Shown: piece after piece, positions 31,792-42,363 of the stretch
Position numbering within the stretch: position 1 is the first letter of the stretch
Layout: each line of letters begins with the position of its first letter
Source: Gentiana macrophylla
Lineage: Eukaryota > Streptophyta > Magnoliopsida > Gentianales > Gentianaceae
Length of the DNA: 64,000 nt
Assembly (NCBI GenBank): GCA_026214975.1
Contig: CM047805.1
Location: 2,914,001-2,978,000 of the forward strand
Reading direction: 5' to 3'
Notes under the pieces: model-generated
Databases searched by the model: none
Told to the model about the DNA's origin: nothing
The model's input: the letters and a program-made list of their open reading frames with translations, nothing else
Program-made: the position numbers and the translations under genes

Positions 31792-33528
31792 TATGTAATT
31801 TTTCCATTTTCTAGCTGAAACTTGATAAAATCATATCTTGAGTTTTAGATCTCCAATTGACATGATTCAAGAAGTGTTGGAAAGCTCTTTGAAAGATCTA
31901 AAACTTTCATGAAGGACTCTTCTTCGAAAAATGCCTTTTTGATGGGCCATTCGTTCGTCGAATATATATCTCGATAATAGTATCACGAACCGTTGATCCC
32001 TTTGAACTTTTAAACTTGTGACACTTTCTTACTTCCTTCAAAAGATATGTTTTGACTTCAAAAAGTGTCGTCACTCGGGGTCTTAAAATCTGCAATAAAA
32101 TACCAAAAATACCCACGTAAATCTGACACGACACTCCGGTTACTAAACCGGTACAAAATTTATAACTTTTTATTACTTTTACTAGATTCTTATATTAATT
32201 AGTTGTATTCATAACTATCAATATTTCATAAGATTATCGTTATAATTTCTTATATTTTATATAGAAAGAGTCGATAAAATATATAATATATCGTAATTTT
32301 TATCATACAAATGTTATACATCAACTACTCCCCACTTAGCTCTTTGATCGTCCTCGACCAAAATAAGCGGTAATATATAAAAATTACGATAAAAATGACA
32401 TACTTGGTAGATTAAATCTCAAGTCAGTAAAATATTATTTCAATATTATAAATATATTAATTATATCTTTCTTAGAAATTAACAAGATAAAAAGTGTATA
32501 TAACTTAGATAAATTATTTATCAAATATCATTAAAATGAAATTCCACATAATTTACTTAATAAATATAATTAAAATTCTAGAATTATTCTCCTATCTCAA
32601 CTTATATGAAATATTTGGAATCTAGGATTAAGTCAAGAAGTTGGCAAAGCGGCTTATAACGTTTTAGGCTCAGGGTGTTGGTTAATCTAAAGGATAGAAA
32701 AGGAAATCAAAAGAGAAAGAGGCAAGTCGTACGTACTTACATCTTCATATTTTTTATCAAAAATATCTCGATTAATAACATTCTGATATTATTTCACTTT
32801 TTTTTTTTTAGAATACTAACATACCCGAACTCATTACCAAAATCGACTATCTTGCAAGTGTCATGAGGTGAGGTCGAATATATTAATACTTATCCAACTT
32901 TTCCAATCTCAGCATATACCATTCTTTTGCATCGATACTTAGCTTTTATGTCATCATCTCCTTTCATAAGTACGTACAAACTCGTGGGATTTTTAGGAAA
33001 TGTAGACCAAAATAGGCTAAGGGTCGGTCATAATTGGTTTAATCATAATTGGCTATTTCGAGTGAGGTCTAGCCACTCTATTTGGTGAGATGGGGACAAA
33101 ATTGGAAATTTTATTCGGGTAATTTATTTGGCTATAGTGATCAAAGTTATGCCAAAAATCGTCATCCCTAGTCTGATTCCATATTCATATTTCGTTTTGA
33201 AAAGAAAATTATTCTAACATTTCATTATAATTATAAGTATATTTGCTAAATTTCATAAGAAAATTACTTGATAATATTTATGTATAGTTATATATACTTA
33301 AAATCTTATGAAAATCTAAAACTGACATATGTAACATAGTTATAATATATCTAATTTACTTTACTAAATTAAAATCTATTCTTACCAATTTATATTATTT
33401 TTATCCATATATTATATATTATCTACTTAAATTTATTCAAGAAAAATTAAACTAAGTATTAAGCAATTAAGTATAAATTTATACGAAAAATTTAAAATTT
33501 TATTTACTAACCTAACTCTACTCCCCAC

Positions 33529-33552
33529 TTACGAAGTGGCATCGGCCCGATG
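33529..33552 (-). promoter_or_regulatory. Internal purine tract with hairpin in A
   Basis: Minus strand CATCG-GGC-CGATG, then CCACTT-CGT-AAGTGG running into the purine tract GTGGGGAG. Counterpart of 20206-20238 in B. Both stems are perfect. Confidence 0.45.
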
Positions 33553-33665
33553 TTCAGTGAGTAATAAAAAGTAGGTTCGAAAATAAAATTTAAATTTTAG
33601 ATGAATGTTATTATTTTAGCGATATTACTTGCGTGTATTATTATGTTTCTACTAATAGAATCATC

Positions 33666-33667
<2 letters not shown>

Positions 33668-33721
<54 letters not shown>

Positions 33722-33732
33722 TATATATATTA
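33668..33732. repeat. (AT)n microsatellite
   Basis: About 26 uninterrupted AT units followed by AGATATATATAT, within the A 3' untranslated region. Confidence 0.95.
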
Positions 33733-33892
33733 AACAAGATTATTATTAAACTGAAAGAGAAACATAATTAAACAGATTAATAATCTACTACTTAGAGAAC
33801 TATCATCTTAAACACACTAACTTCTTAACTAACAACTCTCCAACTGTCACTACCAGACTGACCCAAAAACAACTTTCGTTCAGGTGAAAATA

Positions 33893-34744
33893 TCAAACTG
33901 TTGACGAACATCCGGGAGTATCAACCGGAAGTAGTCCAACTTGAGAACCACGAGATGGAAAAATCTCGTCTTGATCAAACTCAGGTACTCCATGTAAATG
34001 AACACAAAGTCGAGATATAAGCCAAGCAAACGGCATTGGCTTCCCTCTACTACGTCGCTCTATCGCGAAATTGACCGCTGCCTTGTGAATCAATATCCCC
34101 CAGTCAATATATGCTCCGATAGTGATTGCATACATTAGAAGCAATTCACAATCCTGAATTCCCGAGAAATCATTTGTGGGATAGACTCGTGAATTAATAA
34201 AATGTTTCCACGCCCTCAGGTGAGGGGATAACGCAAGAGTGGAAAAATCATAATTATGATCAAAAAGAGGAAACAAATATTGGAATGCTTCTGCGGTTCT
34301 ATTGACAATATTAGAAGGATTTTCTAGTTCCCATTGGAACTCAAAATGTGTACTGGGAAAAAAACCACAAGGCGGAATTTCATAAACTTGATTAATAACG
34401 AAGGACGAAAAGGGAATAACAATGCCTCGGACAGTAATGAGTTGAGTTGCTGCTATCGCAGTTTCTTCAGATAGAGAAGAATAAAATTCCCTAACTACAG
34501 AAATATTTATTCTACCCCTCGGATGTTTAACAAATTTCTTCCAACCAAAGCCTCGTATCAGATTTCTACCCCACTGATCAACTTTTTCAGTGTTTAAACC
34601 TTTCTCCATCAGAATAGGAGATTGAACAAAATTCAAATGTCTCGGAAAATTGTTATGAAAACAAGAGGCTTGACTCTCGGGAACCACACCGTCAGGCGTA
34701 TGTGGTTCATAGCCATTAACCGAGGGAGATGAGTGGTTAGACAT
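33893..34744 (-). CDS. A accessory ORF 2 (plant transposon-protein family)
   Basis: 283 residues, intact, ATG at 34744. About 45 N-terminal residues are Ser/His/Pro-rich. The core follows: VDQWGRNLIRGFGWKKFV, RINISVVREFYSSL, VRGIVIPFSSFVINQVYEIP, then HFINSRVYPTNDFSGIQDCE and GKPMPFAWLISRLCVHLHGVP. The pattern W-F-h-P, VREFY.., VRG..VPF...IN, resembles from memory the 'putative plant transposon protein' domain (Transposase_32) often linked to Athila ORFs. It is clearly paralogous to accessory ORF 1. A TATA box (34806-34814) and four palindromes lie just upstream. No signal peptide or clear membrane anchor is seen, so an envelope role is unlikely. It is the only intact accessory ORF of A; its function is unknown. 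Confidence 0.7.
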   Translation of the reverse strand: MSNHSSPSVNGYEPHTPDGVVPESQASCFHNNFPRHLNFVQSPILMEKGLNTEKVDQWGRNLIRGFGWKKFVKHPRGRINISVVREFYSSLSEETAIAATQLITVRGIVIPFSSFVINQVYEIPPCGFFPSTHFEFQWELENPSNIVNRTAEAFQYLFPLFDHNYDFSTLALSPHLRAWKHFINSRVYPTNDFSGIQDCELLLMYAITIGAYIDWGILIHKAAVNFAIERRSRGKPMPFAWLISRLCVHLHGVPEFDQDEIFPSRGSQVGLLPVDTPGCSSTV

Positions 34745-34805
34745 TTTTATAAAAGAAGTTTAGGTAGAACGAGAAAGGAATGAGCAAAGATCAGCAGCCT
34801 TTCTC

Positions 34806-34984
34806 TTGCCTTTTATAGAAACGTAAATACAGGCAAAAGTGGAAAAAAAATCTGTACTTTGACATTAAAGTAGTACCGGATCGATCCGAGACTGGTCCGG
34901 ATCGATCCGGACCACTAGGTATATAGCTATGTCAGGTCGGCAATGACAGGCCGGATCGATCCGGATTCAGATCGGTTCGATCCG
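34806..34984 (-). promoter_or_regulatory. Putative internal promoter of A accessory ORF 2
   Basis: Minus strand: a degenerate copy near 34970-34984, CCGGATCGATCCGG (34951-34964), CCGGATCGATCCGG (34897-34910), and CCGGATCGATCC (about 34876-34889), followed by TCTATAAAAGG (34806-34816) and the ORF 2 ATG at 34744, about 65 nt after the TATA box. It copies the layout of the A LTR promoter. Confidence 0.6.
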
Positions 34985-35239
34985 GGCAGGTACTGTAGCA
35001 ATACAGAGACAAAATTTGTCTTTCCAATGCCCAGATTTTTCTAACTTTCAAACTTATGATATTTTTGTAGTTTAAAATATTTATAACACGACATAAAACG
35101 TTATGAAATACAAAATAGCGGAAAAAACTTATAAATTTATCGTGACGAAAACTACAACGAAAAAACGCTTAATTGTCGAAACAAAACACAAAATACTAAA
35201 GTAAACTGTTTAAGTGCCAAATTATCATAAAAAATTAAA

Positions 35240-36737
35240 TCAGTTGTCGGTATCATCAATCTCCACATTGAAACTTGATCCCGGCATGGGTTGGGAAGTA
35301 GCAAGATCTTCGGTCGATTCGAACAATGTATCTTGAAATGGCGTCGACATCGTAACCGTGCTATCTAAACCAATCGAACTCATCCCAGCCGTGATATTGG
35401 CAAATGCTGCAAAACCTTCCCAACTTGACGTAACTGGAGCCGTCATACCTATACAAAATTGACCTACACCACTAGTTTGACTTCCAAAGGAATGTGACAT
35501 TGGTTGAAAGCTGGATTGGGGTGGCATCGGTGGAATTAAATCGGGCATGGTATACGGCTCAGATTGGCAGTGCGGAATGTTCATTTCGGCGTAGGCAGGG
35601 TTCTGAAGTATATTCATTTGATATATACCGCGTATCCCTTGTCTCAAATCTTCAGACCATTGCCTATTCCTGTCTGCATAAACAGCCATATTGGCATTGG
35701 CACGATGAACATCATAGGCTAAAGATTGAAACATGTCATATGTGATGGTATTAGGGAGCTGAGACTGTGATTGACTAGAAGATGGAGGAACAGCGGTAGG
35801 TTAGGAAACCGGTGGAATATTTTGAGGTCGGCGGCGGTTCGAGTTGTTATAATCAATTTTCCCATCCGGTAGACGCTTCAAATTAGGGCCAATTAAGGCT
35901 TCATTAGCCAAGATCAACTTATCATTAGGCAAGGTCGGAACACCGAGTCTTTGACATAAGGAAAAAATAAAACACGGGAAAGGCATATGACTTCCCGGCC
36001 TAGCCTTCGCAGAAAATTTCAAAGCCCTATTGTACATTATTTTTCCCACATTTATGGGAACATCATTTACCATTGCCCAAGCAATACAAACATCCGCTTT
36101 ACCGAAAGATGTCAAATGACGAGTGGGGTAAAGAGTGTAGCTAATAAAACGCTTAAGTACTCTAATATCCCTAATACAGTTCCCATAACCAAACCTATTT
36201 TCATGCCATTTAGCCGTAGGATCAAGCTCGTTTTGGGCTAATAAGGCTCTCTGTTCAAAAGCAGCTTCATCATGAAGGTTCCATACCGTGTAATAATCCT
36301 CCTCATCAGGGACATCTTCTATACCATAAATAGCATAGATGATGCTAGGATTAAACGGCACTTGTCTAGTTCTAAGGGTAACAAAGGTCAACTCTCCATT
36401 CTCTGTCGAATTATCGCCCTTACTGTAGAGAATAAAATTCAGAAACGATAGTCGTGTTAACCTCCCCTTCTCTCAATGCTGCTATTTCCAACCATTGTCT
36501 TTTCTCAAATATTGCTTTAACTTCATCCCCTAAAACCGTAAAATCTAGACCCCTTTCTATCTCAGCTATACACTTTCCAAAAATATTCTTGTATGCATCT
36601 CTAGCTGCTCTAGATGCAGTTCGCTCAAAACTAACGGCATGCTCTTCCGGTGTTAAAGGCCTTGTTTCTATAACCGGTACTGAGATTGGGATATCTTGTT
36701 TTCGTTTCTTAGCTGTTGTTCTAGAGGATTCGGTCAT
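35240..36737 (-). pseudogene. A accessory ORF 1 (paralogue of ORF 2), two lesions
   Basis: Start MTESSRTTAKKRKQ at 36737, with a basic nuclear-localisation-like KKRK. The core matches ORF 2: IFEKRQWLEIAALREGEVN, VSEFYSL, TRQVPFNPSIIYAIYGIED, VLKRFISYTLYPTRHLTSFG, SHMPFPCFIFSLCQRLGVP. A C-terminal extension (35240-35734) is Met/Pro/Ser-rich after a helical stretch QSLAYDVHRANANMAVYADR. A frameshift near 36420 and a stop near 35800 interrupt it. With both undone it would be about 500 residues, so it is longer than ORF 2. Similar family call and uncertainty as for ORF 2. Confidence 0.65.
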
Positions 36738-37160
36738 TCTACGATAATGACACAATAATTCAAAAACAAAAACAAACAAAACCAAAACAACACAAGTGAA
36801 TAACAGTACAGTTGAAAATAAATTACTAAAATTACAAAAAAAAACGAAATTGATAAGATAAAATACTACATTGTTACCTTGATAGGCTATAAAGATTGAA
36901 AAGTTGGCCGGAAAAGATGAAAAGTCACCGGAATGAAAGTTGACCCTTTTTCTTGAAATTTTTCAAATTTAAGTGAGAGATTGAAGAGAAGAGGGGAAAA
37001 GGAGAATAAAATAAAGAGTGGGTAATGTGATAGTGTGTTTATGTGATGAAAGAAAAAAAATTTCGAGTGGGGATGATGGGGTGTGGGGCGGCTGTGAAAA
37101 AAAGAAATTGGAAGAGGAAGAAGAAGAAAGAAATCCCGTTCTTTTTAGGTTTTTCAGGTA

Positions 37161-37195
37161 CCGGATCGATCCGGGGTCATGTCGGATTGATCCGA
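37161..37195 (-). promoter_or_regulatory. Palindrome pair upstream of A accessory ORF 1
   Basis: CCGGATCGATCCGG (37161-37174) and TCGGATTGATCCGA (37182-37195, one mismatch), 425-460 bp upstream of the ORF 1 start. They are the same motif as in the A LTR. No obvious TATA box follows. Confidence 0.55.
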
Positions 37196-37408
37196 CAATT
37201 TTTTTTTTTTTAATTTTTTTTTAAACTTTATAAAACTTACTAAAATTCAATAAAACTTAATAAAATCTTTATAAAACCTTAATAATATTTCTACTAAAAA
37301 ATAAAACCTTTTATAAAAAATTTTATAAAACCTTAAATAATTTCATAAAGATCCTTTATATAAAATTTTCAAAAGTTATATAAAAAAATTTTATAAATAT
37401 TTTAAAAC

Positions 37409-37720
37409 TTATAGGGTTCCTAATTCCTCTATTTCTGAATCTTCCAGAGTTCTGATATAACGTTCTATCAACCTAACCTTGAGAAATGTTGTGTTCAAAT
37501 TTTCTCTTTGATCCCCATCGGGATTTTCGGATAACCACCTAATCGTTCCCTTCTTGACAACATTCAAACACTCATCCTGAGATTTGGTTGTGCTTTGTCC
37601 ACATTTCCCATTATGCTCACTTTTTCCACAGATTCTGCATCGCATTAAAAACTTTGCCCTTCTCTTTATCGAACTTCTCGATTTTCCATTACAAACTTCT
37701 TTCAATCTGATCTCTCTCAA
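37409..37720 (-). CDS. A small ORF with a CCHC-like zinc knuckle
   Basis: 103 residues. Basic N-terminus (KSRSSIKRRAKF), then CRICGKSEHNGKCGQ (Cx2Cx4Hx3C), then an acidic helical tail ending EDSEIEELGTL. It lies between integrase and accessory ORF 1, in the sense strand of A. The knuckle resembles the CxxCGxxGHNxxxC type of FAR1/MULE proteins more than a Gag knuckle, with one residue fewer in the last gap. It could be a remnant of a captured gene or a chance ORF. Function unknown. Confidence 0.4.
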   Translation of the reverse strand: MREIRLKEVCNGKSRSSIKRRAKFLMRCRICGKSEHNGKCGQSTTKSQDECLNVVKKGTIRWLSENPDGDQRENLNTTFLKVRLIERYIRTLEDSEIEELGTL

Positions 37721-38067
37721 TAATTGCTTGTTTTTCTAAAAAAACTGAAGCTTCTATTGTAAACGCGACATCTTTATCAAGGCCTAACTTCAAAAGCAAA
37801 ATAAAAACTCCGAATCTATCTAAAAAAGGCATCCAGTTCTTTTACGTCTGTCCGGTAAAAGACGAAACTAGTTCAAACATATAAAAACACTTAAAAGGTA
37901 AAGTAAACAAGAAAAATAGTACACGGGATTCATTTTGAACTTAGTTTTCTCGCTTTTCTTTTTGCGGCGGATCTGTTAGCAACATTACTTCTTTCCTCGA
38001 GAGAGGTCCTTCTCCTTCCACAAACAAAGACTTTTACTGTGGCCATTGGCTATAAAAGTTGTACTTC

Positions 38068-39726
38068 CATCAGTAAAGCTCCAGATTTGTAAACCCTTGT
38101 TACTCTAAATGGACCTGTCCATCTTGATATAAGCTTACCTGGAAATAACTTTAAACGTGAATTGTACAATAACACTCGATCACCTACATGGAACTCACGA
38201 CTATAAATTCTCTTATCGTGAAAAGATTTCGTGCGTTCCTTGTAGATTCGAGCGTTTTCATAAGCATCAAGACGAAATTCTTCTAGTTCTGTTAACTAAA
38301 GTAATCTATGATCACCGACAGTCTTAGGATCGAAATTCATAAATCTAATAGCCCAAAAGGCCCGGTGTTCTAATTCAACTGGGAGATGACAAGATTTACC
38401 AAAAACTAGTTTGTAGGGAGAACAACCAATTGGTGTTTTAAAGGCTGTTCTGTATGCTCATAATGCATCATCCAGTTTCTCTGCCCAGTTTTTACGATTT
38501 GAGTCCACTGTTTTTTCTATAATTCTTTTAATTTCTCTATTAGACACCTCTACCTGACCACTGGTCTGTGGATGATAGGGTGTGCCTAACTTATGCGTTA
38601 CACCATATTTTTCAACTATTTTAGTAAATGGTCTATTGCAAAAGTGTGACCCTCTATCACTAATGATAGCCCTCGGAATGCCATACCTAGTAAATATATT
38701 CTTTTTAAGGAACCTTATGACAACTTTGGTATCATTAGTTGGAAGAGCTTCAGCTTCTACCCATTTTGAAACATAATCTACCATTACAAGAATAAATCTT
38801 TTTCCAAAAGATATAGGGAAAGGTCCCATGAAATCTATACCCCAAACATCAAATAATTCACACTCTAAAATCGGTTGAAGAGGCATTTCATGTTTTTTCG
38901 ATATATTTCCCCATTTTTGACATGATTCACAAGATTTCGCATATTTATATGCATCTCTATATAGTGTAGGCCAATAAAAACCACATTGTAAAACTTTAAA
39001 AGCGGTTTTCCACCCTCCATGATGACCTCCTGCCTCACGATCATGACAAAATGATAAAACACTTAAAATTTCATTATCAGGCACACATTTTCTGATTATC
39101 CCATCTGAACATTTACGGAAAAGGTCTGGTTCCTCCCAGTAATAAAATTTTAAGTCGTAAAAGAATTTCTTTTTCTGTTTCCAAGTCCAATGAGACGGAA
39201 TATAATCACAGGTAAAGTAATTAACGATTTCTCCAAACCAAGGTGACATTTCCTTAGAAGGAATTATATTCTTTAATAACTGCATGGTTGAAGGAGTATC
39301 TATTCTAAATAGTTGTTCATCAGGAAATGAATCTTGTATTTCAATTCCCTTGTCTTCATTTTCCATTCTACTTAGATGATCTGCTACTACATTTTCACTT
39401 CCCTTTTTATCCTTAATTTCTATATCAAATTCTTGTAGTAAGAGAATCCATCTAAGAAGACGTGGTTTAGCATCTTTCTTACTTAGTAAATACTTCAGTG
39501 CTGAATGGTCTGTATAGATAATAACCTTAGATCCAACGATATACGATCTAAACTTATCTAAGGCAAAAATTACAGCCAACAGTTCTTTTTCTGTAGTTGC
39601 GTAATTAAGTTGAGAAGCGTTCAGTGTGTGAGATGCATAGTAGATTGCTTTGAGTACTTTATTATATCTTTGACCTAAAAGCGCTCCTACTACTGACCAA
39701 ATCACTCGCATCACACATAATTTCAA
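38068..39726 (-). pseudogene. pol: A pol: RNase H and integrase
   Basis: RNase [41 protein letters not shown] and VADHLSRME. Integrase: GGHHGGWKT with CESCQKWGN (HHCC), [17 protein letters not shown] (Asp), [15 protein letters not shown] (Asp) and [16 protein letters not shown] (Glu). An open reading of 422 residues ends at 38458, where conserved [11 protein letters not shown] should continue after Trp (TGG to TGA). The C-terminal part 38068-38457 reads [20 protein letters not shown] with another stop near 38297. There is no chromodomain, consistent with Athila. Confidence 0.85.
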
Positions 39727-40985
39727 ACGGCAAACTAAATGGTGCTACTAGCACCAGTGCGATGAGTTAACCTCGCTTTTAGGGTCTGAAAGGCTTCCAT
39801 ACATTTACTATCAAAGTTAAAAGGTACTTCTTTTTCAAGCAAATGACTTAGCGGCTTTGCTATTCTCGAGAAATCTGCAATGAACCTTCTATAAAAACCT
39901 GCATGTCCAAGAAATCCTCTTAGGGTTCTTAAATTAACTGGTGGAGGTAACTTTTCGATTACCTCGACTTTAGCTTTATCAACTTCGAAACCTTCTTCAG
40001 AGATTCTACGTCCTAAAACAATCCCTTCTGATACCATTAAGTGACATTTTTCCCAGTTTAAAACCAAATTGGTATCTTTACAGCGTTGTAACACTCGTTC
40101 TAAGTGCGATAAACATTCATCGAAGGAATCTCCGTACACACTAAAGTCATCCATAAAAATTTCTAAAAACTTCTCGACCATGTCAGAAAATATAGCCATC
40201 ATACATCTCTGAAATGTAGCTGGTGCATTACATAAACCAAACGGCATTCTTTTATAAGCGAAGGTTCCATATGGACAAGTGAAAGTGGTCTTTTCTCTAT
40301 CTCCTGCTGCAATGAATATTTATAAATATCCTGAATAACCATCTAAGAAACAGTAATACTTATGTCCACTTAAGCGTTCCAACATTTGCACTATGAATGG
40401 AAGTGGATGATGATCTTTCTTAGTATGATCGTTAAGTTTTCGAAAATCAATGCACAATCGATATCCGGTAATTTCTCTTGTCGGAATCCATTCATTTTTA
40501 TCATTTTCCTTTACTGTGAAACCTCCTTTCTTTGGTACCACTTGAGTTGGACTTACCCATTCACTATCTGATATGGGAAAGATTATCCCCATCTCTAATA
40601 GTTTAATAACCTCTTTCTTAACAATTAGCTGCAAATTCGGATTGAAACGGCGTTGTGGCTGAATACAAGGTTTAGCGTCTTCCTTTAGAATAATTTTATG
40701 AACGCAAATCTCAGGGCTAATTCCTTGAATACCAGCTGCTGTCCAACCAAATGCTTTCTTAGGCTTTTTCAACATTCTAAGTAATTGGTCTTCTTGTAGC
40801 TCAGTTAAGGTTGACGAAATAATAACCGGAAATAGATTATTAGTTTCAAGAAAAGCATACTTAAGATTTAAAGGAAGTGGTTTCAACTCTAGATTACTGG
40901 GTGGATCTTCTACTGAAGGTTTTAGAACTGGTCCTTCTAGTTCTAATTCCAGATACTTATGCCATGGTGGTCTAAAAGTAAAACT
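39727..40985 (-). pseudogene. pol: A pol: reverse transcriptase
   Basis: RT motifs: RRFNPNLQLIVKKEVIKLLE, WVSPTQVVPKKGG, GYRLCIDFRKLN, FLDGYSGY (catalytic Asp), MPFGLCNAPATFQRCM, EIFMDDFSVYG (catalytic FMDD) and LRGFLGHAGFYRRFI. A stop near 40320 directly after GYSGYL and frameshifts near 39730 and 40890 break the reading. FMDD(F/W)S and CNAPATFQRCM are typical of the Athila group. Confidence 0.85.
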
Positions 40986-42363
40986 TCATTTGTCTAAAGA
41001 AAGGATTATCTCTTTCATTTCGGTGTCTTTCTCATCTTCTTTATAGATAGACAAAGTTAAGCATTCTTCTAATCTGTCTTCAAAAGCTGGTAACTGATTA
41101 TCATTGACAGAATGAATATCTTCTATAAAAGAACATGATTCTGGTGATTTATATGGATGTTCCATAGCTTTGAATATATTGAAAGCTACTGTATCTTCGT
41201 TAACTCTCAGTATTAATTCTCCTTTTTGGACATCGATTAATGTTCTTCCTGCAGCTAGGAATGGTCGACCTAGAATAAGTGGCGCTGAATATCCTTCTTC
41301 CATTTCCATGACTACAAAATCTACTAGGAAGTAGAATCTATCTATCTTAACCAATACATCCTCGATAATTCCTTTAGGGTATTTAATCGATCTATCTGCC
41401 ATTTGCAGAGTCATTTCGGTCTTCATAAGCTTTCCTATGCCTAGCTTTCTATAATCCTCATAAGACATGAGATTTATACTTGCTCCAAGATCACATAGTA
41501 CCCTTTCAAACAAAAATCCTCCAATTTCACAAGGAATTGTAAAACTACCTGGATCTTTCATTTTAGGTGGTAATTTATACTGTAAAATTGCAGAACATTC
41601 TTCATTGAGGCAAATATTCTCATATTCTTCTAACTTTTTCTTGTTTGAGAGAATATCTTTCAGAAACTTTCCATAGGTAGGCATGTTAACTAGAGCTTCG
41701 ATAACAGGGATATTAACATGAAGATGACGAAAAGTATCAAGGAAACGAGCATACTTCTTATCAATTTTTATTTTCTTAATTTGATCTTTAGGTGGGTAAG
41801 GTAAAGATTCTAAATCTATAACCCTTGATCCTGAAGTCATTTTCTCTTTTCCTTTCTCCTTAAATCTTGAAGTGTTACTTGTTTGCCATGTCTCATAATC
41901 TTGAGTTTTTTCTTTTAAAACATTCCCTGAATCAATCTCTACTTCAGATTCCTTCCGTTCTTCTTGTTTTTCATCCTTGTTTTCATTATCTTCCATTCTA
42001 ACATGTTCCTTGAATAAAGTCCTTAAATCTTTATCCATAGGATCCTTCAAAATCCTAGGGATTTTTAACCATTTTTCACCTTCATTCTCAGGTTCCATAC
42101 TTCTATTTCCTTTCAAGAAATCTTTTATGATTTCTTCTTCCTCGTCAGTGAATTCATGTTCATTTTTAGTTTCATCATTCTTACCATCTAAATCATCTTC
42201 TACTTCATTATTTCCGAAACTTTCTACTCCATTACTACCACAGAGTTTTCTACTTCTGGTAACTACAGCATTTACCTCCCTTGGATTTCTTTCAGTGTTA
42301 CTTGGTAATCCTCCTAGTGGTCTGCTGTTCTTACGTTCACCTTCCCTACTCAAATGATCTTCC
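40986..42363 (-). pseudogene. pol: A gag end and aspartic protease
   Basis: 455-residue open reading. The N-terminal part (RPLGGLPSNTERNP, VVTRS) is the Gag C-terminus typical of Athila. It is followed by a highly acidic linker, then the protease: VLCDLGASINLMSYEDYRKL (D-L-G-A in place of D-[ST]-G, common in this group) and LILGRPFLAAGRTLIDV. The reading is cut at 42363 by element C. Across C it joins in frame with the gag at 51861-52591. Confidence 0.8.

Larger units (their letters stand above)
30321..32323 (-). repeat. 3' LTR of A
   Basis: 2003 bp, TGACGGACGTTTTC...TATACATCA. U5 block: TACCGGCAGTGTACCGGGTC then GTGTCGAATCCTCAGGGAA (30351-30419). Interrupted (TA)n at 30603-30634. TATA at 31621-31630. 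CGGATCGATCCG palindromes at 31645, 31667 and 31759 plus a one-mismatch copy at 31780. Flanked by GTTTC (30316-30320). Confidence 0.9.
32324..33892 (-). other. A 3' untranslated region
   Basis: AT-rich, no gene. It starts with the polypurine tract complement CTACTCCCCACTTAG (32326-32340) and CTTTGATCGTCCTCGACCAAA, shared with B. A second CTCCCCACTTA (33530-33540) lies beside a hairpin. A long (AT)n run is at 33668-33719. The accessory ORF 2 ends at 33893. Confidence 0.7.

Noticed and set aside
33893..36737. Envelope-like gene of an Athila element
   Set aside because: Position fits, but no signal peptide, transmembrane segment or glycoprotein-like Cys pattern is visible. The pattern instead resembles plant transposon-associated proteins.
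41977..42357. Ser/Phe/Leu-rich plus-strand open frame
   Set aside because: Opposite the acidic linker of A gag/protease; low-complexity shadow.
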